Part shown: piece after piece, positions 17,757 to 26,309 of the stretch
How the letters are laid out: every line of letters starts with the position of its first letter
How positions within the stretch are numbered: position 1 is the first letter of the stretch
Assembly: GCA_965207805.1 (NCBI GenBank)
Contig: OZ242312.1
Span: forward strand, 1,736,001 to 1,800,000
DNA length: 64,000 bases
Direction of reading: 5' to 3'
From: Palauibacter sp965207805
GTDB lineage: Bacteria > Gemmatimonadota > Gemmatimonadetes > Palauibacterales > Palauibacteraceae
Notes under the pieces: generated by a model
The model's input: only the letters and a program-made list of their open reading frames with translations
Told to the model about the DNA's origin: nothing
Databases searched by the model: none
Made by a program: the position numbers and the translations under genes

Positions 17757-18746
17757 CTACATTTCGATTGCGGCGCGCCCGGCGGCGTCCCGCAGAGCGA
17801 AAAGTGTCGAGTGCTTCCCGGTGCCTTCGGCCACCACAACCGGCCTTGCGATGCGAGGCCTGTGGATGTACGAACCGGAGAAGTTGACGGTGGCCGCCCG
17901 TCCTTCGGTGTCGATGCTCACGGTGGCGGAGGTTCGGTCGAAGCGTGCATCCGCCGGATAGTTGCTGATGGCGATGGTGTGGGTACCGGTCTCCACGTCA
18001 CGGAACCGGAACGCGCCCCCGCCGGTCGTGGCGGTTACGGCCCGGCCGTCCAGTGCGACGGTCACGCCATCGGCTCCCCGTCCATCGACCAGGACGTGTC
18101 CCACGATGGCGTTTGCGGGCATCGGTGGCGGGGGGTTCTCGTTGCGCCCGGTCGCGGCGGACACCAGCGCCGCGACGGACAGCAGCAACGACGCGGCCGC
18201 GATCATGTACGCTGCGTACCTGTTCCTTCGAGTTCGCCTCTGGTACGAAGTCATCCGGTGCACGTCCTTGCGGGCGGTCCCGGCACTAACGCGGGACGGC
18301 GGCAGGCAGTCGCCGTTCGACCTTGCGGCGGGTGCCGGGGCAGCGGTCATCACTGCGAAGATCCTCGATCCCCTTCGCATGCAGGTCACGGAGCGGTACT
18401 GGCCGCTCCGCACGGCCATCTCGATACGCTGGGCGAACCGCGTCTTGGCCCTCAACCCCTTACGCATGTCCACCGTCCAAGTCGTATTGCCCGAGCCCTT
18501 CGTCGAGGACGGCTCCTCGCCGGTTCGTCCATTCAGGGCGATCCGCCTGACCGCGATGCCGTTCTCCGTGCCGTTGGCGCTTGGGTCGATGCGCAGCAAC
18601 TCGTCCCTTCCGAGCAAGGACAGATGATCGAGTATCCGCCGCCAGGGCATGGGCCGGATCGCCTCTCGGTGGCCGGTCACGTAACCCTGCGCGGCCCAAT
18701 GCAGAGTGTCGACGACGGTATCGTAGCTTGGGATCTCCCGCTGCAT
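17757..18746 (-). CDS. Single-pass membrane protein with carboxypeptidase-regulatory-like domain
   Basis: This 329-residue protein starts at an ATG with a good gaggag site. The N-terminal 165 residues are basic and unrecognised. A single membrane helix (YMIAAASLLLSVAALVSAA) lies at about 179-197 and is followed by a proline-rich linker. Residues about 210-280 look like a CarboxypepD_reg/SpaA-type Ig-like domain (AIVGHVLVDGRGADGVTVAL ... GAFRFRDVETGTHTIAISNY). It lies downstream of a two-component system on the same strand with a 200-bp gap holding palindromes. It may be a regulated envelope protein or an anti-sigma-like transducer; this is inference. Confidence 0.6.
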   Translation of the reverse strand: MQREIPSYDTVVDTLHWAAQGYVTGHREAIRPMPWRRILDHLSLLGRDELLRIDPSANGTENGIAVRRIALNGRTGEEPSSTKGSGNTTWTVDMRKGLRAKTRFAQRIEMAVRSGQYRSVTCMRRGSRIFAVMTAAPAPAARSNGDCLPPSRVSAGTARKDVHRMTSYQRRTRRNRYAAYMIAAASLLLSVAALVSAATGRNENPPPPMPANAIVGHVLVDGRGADGVTVALDGRAVTATTGGGAFRFRDVETGTHTIAISNYPADARFDRTSATVSIDTEGRAATVNFSGSYIHRPRIARPVVVAEGTGKHSTLFALRDAAGRAAIEM

Positions 18747-18882
18747 GGTTCCGGCTCCTCGCTTCGGGTGACACGCCCCCGGTTCGCTTCAGGGTGCCTT
18801 TACTGCAAATATGCGGAACCGCGCCTACGGGCCGTCAGAGGAGAATTCCCCGAATTATGGGGGGAGAAATCCGCAACCGTCC

Positions 18883-18901
18883 TGACGGGAAAATCCCGTC
18901 A
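18883..18901. promoter_or_regulatory. Perfect palindrome TGACGGGA-AAA-TCCCGTCA
   Basis: An 8-bp perfect inverted repeat with a 3-bp spacer lies upstream of the 18746 start and just downstream of the response-regulator gene. A related half-site is at 22366-22380 upstream of the transglycosylase gene. It is a plausible operator for the adjacent NarL-type regulator. Confidence 0.45.
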
Positions 18902-18946
18902 TCACTGTGCGGAACGGGGGAAACCCGGCGGGATTGCGGATTGCCG

Positions 18947-19603
18947 CTACTCCTCCGCTTCGGGCCGCAGCAGCCCGGTGTCCAGCGCGAAGCGCACGAT
19001 GTCGCGCCGGTTCGCGAGGCCCAGCTTCGACTTGGCGCGGGCAATGTAGCCCTCGACGGTCTTGCGGCTGAGGTGCATCTCCCGGCCCGCCTCCGCGGCG
19101 GAGAACCCCCGAGCGGTCAACTCGATCGCGGTCCGCTCGCGATCGGAGAGCGCCTCGGCCTCCGGTTCGCGGCCCGCGCCGTGCCCTCGCGCCTTCTGGC
19201 GTGCGATGAGCGCGGTCGCGCGCCTGGGCAGATAGGAGTGGCCGCGCACGACCGCCTCGATGGCGCCCATGAGATCGGTGTCGGCGGCCGACTTGTTCAG
19301 AAAACCATCCGCGCCGGCGTCGAGCGCGGGCACCAGGTACTCGTCCTCGTCGTGGATCGTGAGCACCAGGACCTTCGTGTCGATGCCGAGAGCAGCGATG
19401 CGACGGGTCGCCTCAACTCCGTCCATGCCCGGCATGGCAAGGTCCATGACGACGATGTCCGGCTTCAGGCTCCGGGCCTTCGCCACCCCCTCCTCCCCCG
19501 ACGACGCCTCGCCCACGACCTCCGCCCTTCCGGACGCTTCGAGCAATGCGCGGAGCCCAGCGCGCACCACCGAGTGGTCGTCGACCAGAAGCGCCCTCAC
19601 CAT
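18947..19603 (-). CDS. NarL/FixJ-family response regulator
   Basis: This 218-residue protein has an N-terminal receiver domain (LLVDDHSVVRAGL, phospho-acceptor Asp in DIVVMDLAMPGMDG, Lys in FLNKSAA) and a C-terminal LuxR-type helix-turn-helix (LSDRERTAIELTARGFSAAE ... HLSRKTVEGYIARAKSKL). The ATG at 19603 is 13 bases after the kinase stop, so the two are coupled. It would bind DNA as a dimer after phosphorylation by the kinase upstream. Candidate targets are the neighbouring envelope genes, which have related palindromes upstream. Confidence 0.9.
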   Translation of the reverse strand: MVRALLVDDHSVVRAGLRALLEASGRAEVVGEASSGEEGVAKARSLKPDIVVMDLAMPGMDGVEATRRIAALGIDTKVLVLTIHDEDEYLVPALDAGADGFLNKSAADTDLMGAIEAVVRGHSYLPRRATALIARQKARGHGAGREPEAEALSDRERTAIELTARGFSAAEAGREMHLSRKTVEGYIARAKSKLGLANRRDIVRFALDTGLLRPEAEE

Positions 19604-19616
19604 TGCGGGAGATCCC

Positions 19617-20765
19617 TCATTCGTGCCGTGCGCCCGCACTCCGGATGGGAATGGAGGCGCGGACAGTCGTTCCCCCGCCCGGCGAGGTCCGCACGACGAC
19701 GGATCCTCCGACGAGAGCGGCCCTCTCGCGCATCCCGGCCAGGCCCACGCAGCCATCGCCCGGGAGCCCTTCCGCGTCGGGCAGCTCGAACCCGCAGCCC
19801 TCGTCCCGGATGGTGGCCGTGACCGCGCCGTTCGCCGATTCGAACGTCACGGTCGCCTCGTTCACCCCCGCGTGCCTCACCGCATTGCCCACCGCCTCCT
19901 GCACGATCCGGTACAGCGCGAGCGCGGCGATCTCGTCCAATTGGCCGTCCACCCGGCCCAAGCTGGCGTGGACCGTGAACCTGTACACGTCCTCGATGTC
20001 GCGGAAGACGGAGCCCAGAGCGGAGGAAAGCCCTTGGCGGTCCAACTCCGGTGGCAGGAGTCCCCGGATCATCCGCTTCACCCCGAGGATCGTACCCCCG
20101 ATGTCTTCGGCGACCCTCGCCCGCGCGCGCTCCCTCTCCCCGTCGTCCTTCTCGTCGGCCAGGAGCTTCACCCGGATCTTCAGCGCCACGAGGTTCTGGA
20201 GGAACTCGTCGTGCAGTTCGCGCGAAAGGTGCTTCCGCTCCTGTTCGGCAGCCGCGATCATCATGCCCGACATGCGCCGCATGCGCTTCCAATTGGAAAT
20301 GTCGCGTACCGCGCAGATCACGTGTGTCTCGCCCGTGCCCAGCTTCGACGGACTCAGGCTGATCTCGACCGGGATGGCCGTGCCGTCCTTGCGCAAGGCT
20401 TCCAGTTCGAGTCCCTCGCCCATCGGGCGGGGCTTCGGCGACTCGCCGTAGCGCCGGCGGTGCCGGCGGTGCCGGCCGCGGCTCGCGTCGGGAATCAATC
20501 GCTCGACCTCGCCGCCCTCAAGCTCCTCGCGGCTCCATCCGAACATCGCGACGGCCTGCCGGTTGAGGTCGCGGATCACCCCGTCCGCATCCACCACGAG
20601 CATCGCGTCCGGCGAAGCATCGAACACGGCGGTGTAGTCCCTCTGGTTGAGCACTCCCGGCTCCGTCCTTGTCGTTCGGGCGGGCGAGCCTGCCGCAACC
20701 GCGACGCTGCTCCCGTGTACCGACCCGCTCTCACCCACGAGATGCGGTCGGCCGGGGATTGTCAA
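19617..20765 (-). CDS. PAS-containing histidine kinase (HisKA_3/NarX type)
   Basis: This 382-residue cytoplasmic sensor has no membrane segments. A PAS domain lies at about residues 45-165 (YTAVFDASPDAMLVVDADGV ... VICAVRDISNWK). The dimerisation box carries the phospho-accepting His in LSRELHDEFLQNL. An ATP-binding domain has N-box IVQEAVGNAVRHAG and G-box DEGCGFELPD ... GLAGMRERA. It pairs with the NarL-type regulator directly downstream. The signal is unknown. A PAS sensor without membrane anchors suggests a cytoplasmic ligand, redox state or light. Confidence 0.88.
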   Translation of the reverse strand: MTIPGRPHLVGESGSVHGSSVAVAAGSPARTTRTEPGVLNQRDYTAVFDASPDAMLVVDADGVIRDLNRQAVAMFGWSREELEGGEVERLIPDASRGRHRRHRRRYGESPKPRPMGEGLELEALRKDGTAIPVEISLSPSKLGTGETHVICAVRDISNWKRMRRMSGMMIAAAEQERKHLSRELHDEFLQNLVALKIRVKLLADEKDDGERERARARVAEDIGGTILGVKRMIRGLLPPELDRQGLSSALGSVFRDIEDVYRFTVHASLGRVDGQLDEIAALALYRIVQEAVGNAVRHAGVNEATVTFESANGAVTATIRDEGCGFELPDAEGLPGDGCVGLAGMRERAALVGGSVVVRTSPGGGTTVRASIPIRSAGARHE

Positions 20766-20783
20766 TGGGAACCGGCACCCTCA

Positions 20784-20990
20784 TCAGATCAACCCGGCAC
20801 GCCTCAGCCGGTCCAGCGGGTCGCCGTTGCGGGCTGCGCAAAGGGCGACGCGATGAGCCTGTGCCACCCGAGCGCCCTTCCGCCCGGACCGCCGAACGAT
20901 GCGAGCGATCCGGTCGTGGAGCCGGTTACCTCCAGAGCGCCTTGTGCCGTTGCCAGCGACCGCGCCAAATCCGGGAGCCGTTCTGTTCAT
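20784..20990 (-). CDS. Small basic protein (68 aa), uncertain
   Basis: A short open frame starts at an ATG preceded by aaggaaggaatcacc, a strong ribosome site. It lies between the transglycosylase and the kinase on the same strand. The product is arginine-rich with no recognised domain. The strong ribosome site is the main argument for translation; codon content alone would not support it. Confidence 0.35.
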   Translation of the reverse strand: MNRTAPGFGAVAGNGTRRSGGNRLHDRIARIVRRSGRKGARVAQAHRVALCAARNGDPLDRLRRAGLI

Positions 20991-21012
20991 GGTGATTCCT
21001 TCCTTTCGTCGT

Positions 21013-22242
21013 TCAACGGGGCCGGATCCCCGCGAAGCGGGTTGAGGTTGAATTGGCTGCTATTCGGGAACCGACGGCCAGCTTCCCTGCCGCGCGGGGG
21101 ACCAACAGAACGGTCCCGATCCGCATGCGCCGAGGCTCCACTTCCGGATTGACCGTCCGCAAGGCGTTCAGCGGAACCCCGTACCGTCCTGCAATGCGCA
21201 CCAGGGTTTCCCCCGGGACGACGGTGTGTTCACGAAATGTAGAGCGCTCTCCGGCCGGGATCCTGGCAAAGCGGGCGAGGAACGTCTCGCCCGCGCCGAC
21301 GGGGACGCGCAACAGCGTCGACCTGCCCGCCGGGGCCAGACCGATGCGGAGGTGCGGGTTCAGGGTTCTGATTTCGTCTTCAGAGATGCCCGCGGCCTCG
21401 CCGAGGACATCCGCCGACGCCGCTCCCGCGACCCGGACGACATCGAAGCGCTCGGGCGGATCCTTTTCCGGTGCCGCTTGCCCGATGGCCGAGCGGTCGC
21501 CGGCCAGACGAACGCTCGCAAGGAACTTGGGAATGAAGTCCCGGGTCTCGTTGGGCAGCAGGTCGCGGATATGCCCGAAAAGGGCGTCGTTGCGGGGCCG
21601 AGCTCCACCGTGCCGCCGGATCGCCCGCTCGATCCGCGTCGGCCCCGCGTTGTAGGCCGCCAGAGCGAGAAACCAGCACTCGAACCGATCATGGAGGACA
21701 ACCAGATAGTCCAGCGCGGCCTCGGTGGCCGCGTACACGTCGAAGCGTTGGTCCACGAGCGAGTTGACCTCAAGCCCAAGCCACCGGGCGGTCTCGGGCA
21801 TCAGTTGCCAAAGCCCGGCCGCCCCCGCCGGAGAAACGGCCAGGTGGTGGTAGTCGGCCTCGATGAGGGGGAGGTAGCGAAGCGAGGGCGGCAGGTCCCG
21901 CGCCGCCAGTTCGGCCGCGATGTAGTCCTCGTACCTGCCCATTCGCTTCAGGCCGCGCCGGACCGGACCCCGCCCCTTGCCTCCCCAATGATCCAGCCAC
22001 CGGGCAACCGCCTCCTCGATCAACCCGTCACGAGCCGCTGGTGACCCGACCTCGTCGTATTCGTTGCACGGACGACCGTCCCAGCCACCGCAGGTCGGCT
22101 CGCTGCTTGCCACGCGATCATCGCTCTGGCGGAGGGAACGACCAAAGACGGAATCCGCGTCCCGGGTATTCAACTTGACGGGCATCATCGCCAGAATCAC
22201 GGCGGTGACGGCAAGGACGAAACGCGTCAGCCACTTGTTCAT
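21013..22242 (-). CDS. MltD-like lytic transglycosylase with LysM domain
   Basis: This 409-residue exported enzyme would cleave peptidoglycan glycan strands with 1,6-anhydro bond formation. It has an N-terminal signal/anchor (MNKWLTRFVLAVTAVILAMM). The GH23 domain has the catalytic Glu in LRYLPLIEADYHH, followed by SPAGAAGLWQLMPETARWLG and LALAAYNAGPTRIERAI. A C-terminal LysM motif (HTVVPGETLVRIAGRYGVPL ... LLVP) binds glycan. The ATG at 22242 follows a clear gagaggag site. A TGACGGGA half-site 125 bp upstream suggests shared control with the adjacent two-component system. Confidence 0.88.
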   Translation of the reverse strand: MNKWLTRFVLAVTAVILAMMPVKLNTRDADSVFGRSLRQSDDRVASSEPTCGGWDGRPCNEYDEVGSPAARDGLIEEAVARWLDHWGGKGRGPVRRGLKRMGRYEDYIAAELAARDLPPSLRYLPLIEADYHHLAVSPAGAAGLWQLMPETARWLGLEVNSLVDQRFDVYAATEAALDYLVVLHDRFECWFLALAAYNAGPTRIERAIRRHGGARPRNDALFGHIRDLLPNETRDFIPKFLASVRLAGDRSAIGQAAPEKDPPERFDVVRVAGAASADVLGEAAGISEDEIRTLNPHLRIGLAPAGRSTLLRVPVGAGETFLARFARIPAGERSTFREHTVVPGETLVRIAGRYGVPLNALRTVNPEVEPRRMRIGTVLLVPRAAGKLAVGSRIAANSTSTRFAGIRPR

Positions 22243-22365
22243 GAGAGTCTCCTCTCGGATGGTGTGGTCGCTGCCCCCCCATGCGGTTCTCGGGGCACAA
22301 CACGACGGTGTGTCCAATAATGGGCAACTCGAATCGGCGCTCCCAGAGGAAAAACCCTTGACTTT

Positions 22366-22380
22366 TGACGGGAGAATTCC
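22366..22380. promoter_or_regulatory. TGACGGGA half-site upstream of transglycosylase
   Basis: The sequence tgacgggagaattcc repeats the left arm and spacer size of the perfect palindrome at 18883-18901, with a decayed right arm. It lies about 125 bp upstream of the 22242 start. Confidence 0.3.
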
Positions 22381-22774
22381 GGGTGCGTCGTGCGGGGAGA
22401 ATCCCCTCAAGGCCGTGACGCAGCGACGGGCGAGCGTTCCGGAAGTGTTCGCCACCATGCGCACATGGAACCAGCGATCCGGGCGGGAAACGTCTCTTCA
22501 CGGCTCGGCGCGGGCGGTTACCCGCTAAGGCTGTTCAGCAGCATGCTCGCTGGAGCCACACTCCGCATGTCCCCGGCGAGGCTGACGAGAGGGGCTCCGC
22601 CCCCTCGACCCCGGACAGGTCCGCGCTCCCGACGGGGTTCGCGGATCGCAGGCTGTCGCCCGGATGGACGACGCACTTGCCGTGCTCGCCGTGCCGGGGA
22701 AGGTTCCGCCGTTCCCACGGGGCGCGCCGGTTCCGAAACGGACGTGGCCGCTCCGGTCAATCCGACGCGCTCAT

Positions 22775-23200
22775 GGCCTTCCCGCAAGGGATCTCTGGTT
22801 CGGGAGCGACCCCTGGAAGGCAGGGACGAGGGTGTGAATCCACACTCGTCGCTAAGCCGCAGCAAGCCCTCGGGGCGGGGGGTCGCTCCCGACCCCGCCC
22901 GAGCGGCCCGTTCGGCAACGGGCGGCCGGAAGGCCGAACCGCAAGGCGTTGCCTTGCCTGCGGATGAGTGGCAAGGCCCCTGTGAATCCCGAGAGCTCCA
23001 AAGTGTGAATCGACCCCCCGCGTCGATTTCACGCTCCAGCACGGCATAACCGGGAGCGCTGACGGCACCGAAGAACGCCTCGTGGCCCCCGATACCCGCC
23101 ATCGCCTCCGTGGTCTCCCCGAAGCCTCTCGGCATGGGCCAGCCTCATCGGTCTGGCGATCCACCACGATGCACTACGCGGCCCGAGGCGTTTCGGTTTC
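22775..23200 (+). repeat. Palindromic island repeat D with extended tail
   Basis: The core unit at 22775-22891 has flank ggccttcccgcaagggatct, arms cgggagcgacccc and ggggtcgctcccg, and inner hairpin gacgagggtgtg / cacactcgtc. A tail of about 300 bp follows with a second hairpin (agtgtgaatcgac ... gtcgatttcacgct near 23001-23034). Tail and core together match 38948-39380. I see no gene in 22243-23311. Confidence 0.7.
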
Positions 23201-23311
23201 ACCCTCCTGTTCGTCGGAATTCGAAGCGCTGTTTCGACTCGGAGCTACGGCCTGCCTGTTGGGTGCCGGGCCACCACCGGATGGCCTTGGAGCACCGCGC
23301 CGAATCCTCGA

Positions 23312-23908
23312 TCATGATCCCTCCCTCGGCGCAAGGCTGAAAGGTTCGCGCTTGAAGATCCGGCGCACCATCGGTTCGAAGAACTCCAGCGGAAGCGAAT
23401 CGTAGTCGGGATCGAACGCGCACTGGTCCCAGCGGTGACAGAAGTCCACGGCATCCTGATACCAGGGATGGTCGCGGTACCGGTCGCGCGCTTTGCGGTC
23501 GCCGCCGATGTGGTGGGCGTAGTAGTAGTACTGGAACAGGCCGTGGTGCCGGACGATCCAGTGCGTTCGCTCGGTCACGAAGGGCCGCAGCAGCAGAGCG
23601 GCCAGTTCGCCGTGGCTGTGCGGGGCCAGCAGGTCGTCGATGTCGTGCAGGAGCGCCGCCACCACCATCTCCTCGTCCGCGCCGTCGCGATAGGCCCGGG
23701 TCGCGGTTTGAAGAGAATGCTCCAGCCGATCGACTTGGTAGCCTGCCAGCGAGCCGGACAGTTTACGGAGGTGCGCCAACACCCGGTCGCCGGTGCCGGC
23801 GACGAACTCCTCTTCCAGTCGATCGAGCAGTTCGTAGTCCTCGCGGGTGCCCTCGGCCATGCTGGTGAAGCTCACCTTCGGACCGTTCGGCTGACCCATA
23901 TCTTCCAT
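23312..23908 (-). CDS. HD-domain diiron oxygenase, PhnZ/TmpB-like
   Basis: This 198-residue HD-domain protein resembles the mixed-valent diiron oxygenases PhnZ and TmpB, which cleave the C-P bond of 1-hydroxy-phosphonates to give a carboxylate and phosphate. Predicted metal ligands are His64 (RLEHSLQ), His88-Asp89 (LLHDID), His99, His122 (VRHHG) and Asp161 (RWDQ), with spacing like PhnZ. The start is the ATG at 23908. It is divergent from a TmpA-like hydroxylase 295 bp away, which would supply the hydroxylated substrate. This pairing favours 2-(trimethylamino)ethylphosphonate as substrate, with glycine betaine as product. Other small phosphonates are possible. Confidence 0.75.
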   Translation of the reverse strand: MEDMGQPNGPKVSFTSMAEGTREDYELLDRLEEEFVAGTGDRVLAHLRKLSGSLAGYQVDRLEHSLQTATRAYRDGADEEMVVAALLHDIDDLLAPHSHGELAALLLRPFVTERTHWIVRHHGLFQYYYYAHHIGGDRKARDRYRDHPWYQDAVDFCHRWDQCAFDPDYDSLPLEFFEPMVRRIFKREPFSLAPREGS

Positions 23909-24203
23909 ACTTGTCGCCTCTGTTGAATGACGGGCTCGCCGCTGAGAGCGTGGGCGAAAGCGGAACGCCATGTCAAGGAGAAGGAAGATACTCGGAAACG
24001 CGCATCCGACCCCGTTTCGCGCACGCCAGGAGTTCGGGCCGGATACCGAGTGCCTCCGGCCGGGTCTGGCCGCTTGACACGCGCGGAAAGGTCGCCCTCT
24101 GATACTTGGTAGCGCTCGACTGCGCTTCAGACTCAACGCACCATCACCCAAGTCCCTGCGGCCAACGGGGACGACCACACCGGAAATTCGAGGGAATCGT
24201 ACC
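23909..24203. promoter_or_regulatory. Divergent control region tmpB-like / tmpA-like
   Basis: A 295-bp non-coding gap separates the two divergent starts. A TTGACA box at 24074-24079 faces the tmpA-like gene, but the best -10-like word (gatact, 24101-24106) is at a 21-base spacing, so the promoter call is tentative. A ribosome site gaggga precedes the ATG at 24204. Confidence 0.35.
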
Positions 24204-25319
24204 ATGCGTCATTCGATCAGCAGCCTCACCCGGGACGCCCATGCCTTGTCCGCAGTCTGGGGCAGCGGCGAGCGGACCGAACTCCCCTACCTCTGGCTGC
24301 GCGACAATTGCAGTTGCAGCGAGTGCCGCGTCATGCAGACGACGGAGAAGCGGTTCCACCTCTTCAGGGTCCCCAAGGACCTGAAACCGCTCGAAATCGG
24401 CATCGAAGGCGGCGGATCCGGGGACGAGGCGATCTGCATGGTCTGGCCGGACGGACACCGCACCCGCTACCGGTCGAGCGAGATTCGGGGCTACCTCAGT
24501 CTGCCTCGCCTCGAGCCGCGCTACTGGGACGGCGGGTTCCAGCCGCGGCGGTTCGACTACAAGCGGTTTCTGGCGAGCGACCGCGCGGCGGCGGAACTGA
24601 TCGAGGAGTTTCTGCGGACTGGGGTCTGCGTGCTCGTTGACGCTCCCACCGAGCCGGAATCGTCGGAGCAGCTCACGACCCGTTTGGGCCCGATCCGCGA
24701 GGTGCTGTTCGAGCGCATTCACAACGTCAAAGTCGATCCGAAGGGATACAACATCGCGCATACGGGTCTGGCGGTAGCACCGCACAACGACTTCACCAGC
24801 TACACGTGGCCGCCGAACGTGCAGGCGCTACACATGCTGGTGAACGCGTGCGAAGGCGGCGAATCCGTTGTCGTGGACGGGTTCGGGCTGCTCAACGAAC
24901 TGCGCGGCGACCACCCGGAGAAGTTCGAGGTTCTATGCACGGTACCGGTGCCGTTCCGCATCTTCAGCGAGCAATACGAGTGCTACGCGGTCAAGCCCAT
25001 GGTCGAATTGGACGGCGACTGCGAGATCACGATGATGCGCTTCAATACCGCGCAGATGCAGGCGGTTCCCCTGTCGGAGCCCCGGCTGGGAGACTTCTAC
25101 GCCGCATACCATGAACTGTCCAAGCGCGTCAATGCGCCCGGCGCCCAGGTTTCGTTCCGGTTGGAGGGCGGCCAGATTCTGCTGTGCGCCGGACACCGGG
25201 TGCTGCACGGTCGCACGGCGCTGCGCTCGAAGGGGCCGCGCCACTTGCAGGACGCCTATTTCGAGCACGACAACGTGCGCAACCACCTTCGGTGGCTGCG
25301 TCTCAGCGAGCGGATCTGA
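24204..25319 (+). CDS. TmpA/gamma-butyrobetaine-hydroxylase-like Fe(II)/2OG dioxygenase
   Basis: This 371-residue protein has the two-domain layout of the butyrobetaine hydroxylase family. An N-terminal zinc domain (WLRDNCSCSEC, Cys36/38/41) precedes a cupin-fold dioxygenase with the facial triad His194-x-Asp196 (VAPHNDFTSY) and His335 (GHRVLHGR). GEGGESVVVDGF-type elements (here EGGESVVVDGF) also match. TmpA, a characterised member, hydroxylates 2-(trimethylamino)ethylphosphonate at C1. Family membership is clear. The TmpA assignment rests on the divergent PhnZ/TmpB-like partner. Butyrobetaine (carnitine synthesis) is the main alternative. Confidence 0.75.
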   Translation: MRHSISSLTRDAHALSAVWGSGERTELPYLWLRDNCSCSECRVMQTTEKRFHLFRVPKDLKPLEIGIEGGGSGDEAICMVWPDGHRTRYRSSEIRGYLSLPRLEPRYWDGGFQPRRFDYKRFLASDRAAAELIEEFLRTGVCVLVDAPTEPESSEQLTTRLGPIREVLFERIHNVKVDPKGYNIAHTGLAVAPHNDFTSYTWPPNVQALHMLVNACEGGESVVVDGFGLLNELRGDHPEKFEVLCTVPVPFRIFSEQYECYAVKPMVELDGDCEITMMRFNTAQMQAVPLSEPRLGDFYAAYHELSKRVNAPGAQVSFRLEGGQILLCAGHRVLHGRTALRSKGPRHLQDAYFEHDNVRNHLRWLRLSERI

Positions 25320-25387
25320 CGACGGCCAGCCCACACGCCATCGGTCGGGCAGCCCACGGCCGGCGATCAACCAGCCGCAGGTACCGA

Positions 25388-26290
25388 ATGTCGCCAACTC
25401 CAGAGATCGAGGCCCGTGCCGCGCTTCTCGAATTGGCTCGGAGTGCCTCGGTCGAAGTGCCCACGAGTCAGGTGCCGCCTCCGGAAGTCCTCGCTCGGTA
25501 CGTACCGAGCGAGGCCGCCGTCTACGTGCCGTTTCTGCCGAAGGGCCGATGGCCGGACACGATCGCCGCTTGCGAACGGGTGCTGGCGGCGGGCCTTGAG
25601 CCGGTGCCACACCTGTCGGCGCGCTCGGTCCGGAGCGCTGACGAACTCGGCGACTGGCTTTCGGCGCTCGTGGAGACGGGCGTGGACGCCCTGATGCTGG
25701 TGGGCGGAGACCGCCGCGTACCCGCAGGCCCCTACGCCGATACGCTGGCCCTGCTGGATTCCGGGCGGCTCGCCGAACACGGTCTCCGGCGGATCGGCGT
25801 CACATCGTATCCGGAGGGGCACCCTCTCGTCTCCCCAGGCGACCTGGACAAAGCGCTCCGGCGCAAGATGGATTACGCCCGGGCGACGGGTACAGAACTC
25901 TGGATCGTAACACAGTTCGTATTCTCGCCCTCTCCCGCGCTCGCTTGGCTGGCGCGGACGAGGGAGGCCGGCTGCACCCTGCCGGTCCGCATCGGGATGC
26001 CGGGGCCGGTCGCGCTGAGTGCGCTCATCCGCTACGCGATCCGCTCCGGAGTCGGGGCGTCCGCACGGGCGTTGAGGCGCAAGCCCGGGATCGCCCGGCT
26101 GGCAGGCAGATGGTCGCCGACCCCCATCGCTCTGGCGTTGGCCCGGTACCTGGCCGATCACGGGAACACGCCGGCCGTTGACATCCACCTGTTCACCTTC
26201 GGCGGTCTGGCGGATGCCGCCGATTGGCTGTCATCTCTGCGAACCCCAACCCGAGGGGGAACCCCGGACGGCGTCAATGAGACGTCGTGA
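25388..26290 (+). CDS. MetF-like methylenetetrahydrofolate reductase homologue
   Basis: This 300-residue protein has a TIM-barrel pattern like methylenetetrahydrofolate reductases: VYVPFLPKGRWPDTIAACER, PVPHLSARSV, VDALMLVGGD, IGVTSYPEGHP and LWIVTQFVF. MetF proteins interconvert 5,10-methylene-THF and 5-methyl-THF with FAD. In operons with DmdA/GcvT-like demethylases such proteins can oxidise the methyl-THF produced. It is cotranscribed with the TmpA-like gene (68 bp gap) and convergent with the demethylase gene. It is diverged from housekeeping MetF, so a dedicated catabolic role is inferred. Confidence 0.65.
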   Translation: MSPTPEIEARAALLELARSASVEVPTSQVPPPEVLARYVPSEAAVYVPFLPKGRWPDTIAACERVLAAGLEPVPHLSARSVRSADELGDWLSALVETGVDALMLVGGDRRVPAGPYADTLALLDSGRLAEHGLRRIGVTSYPEGHPLVSPGDLDKALRRKMDYARATGTELWIVTQFVFSPSPALAWLARTREAGCTLPVRIGMPGPVALSALIRYAIRSGVGASARALRRKPGIARLAGRWSPTPIALALARYLADHGNTPAVDIHLFTFGGLADAADWLSSLRTPTRGGTPDGVNETS

Positions 26291-26309
26291 GGCGACCGGG
26301 CGACCCTTC

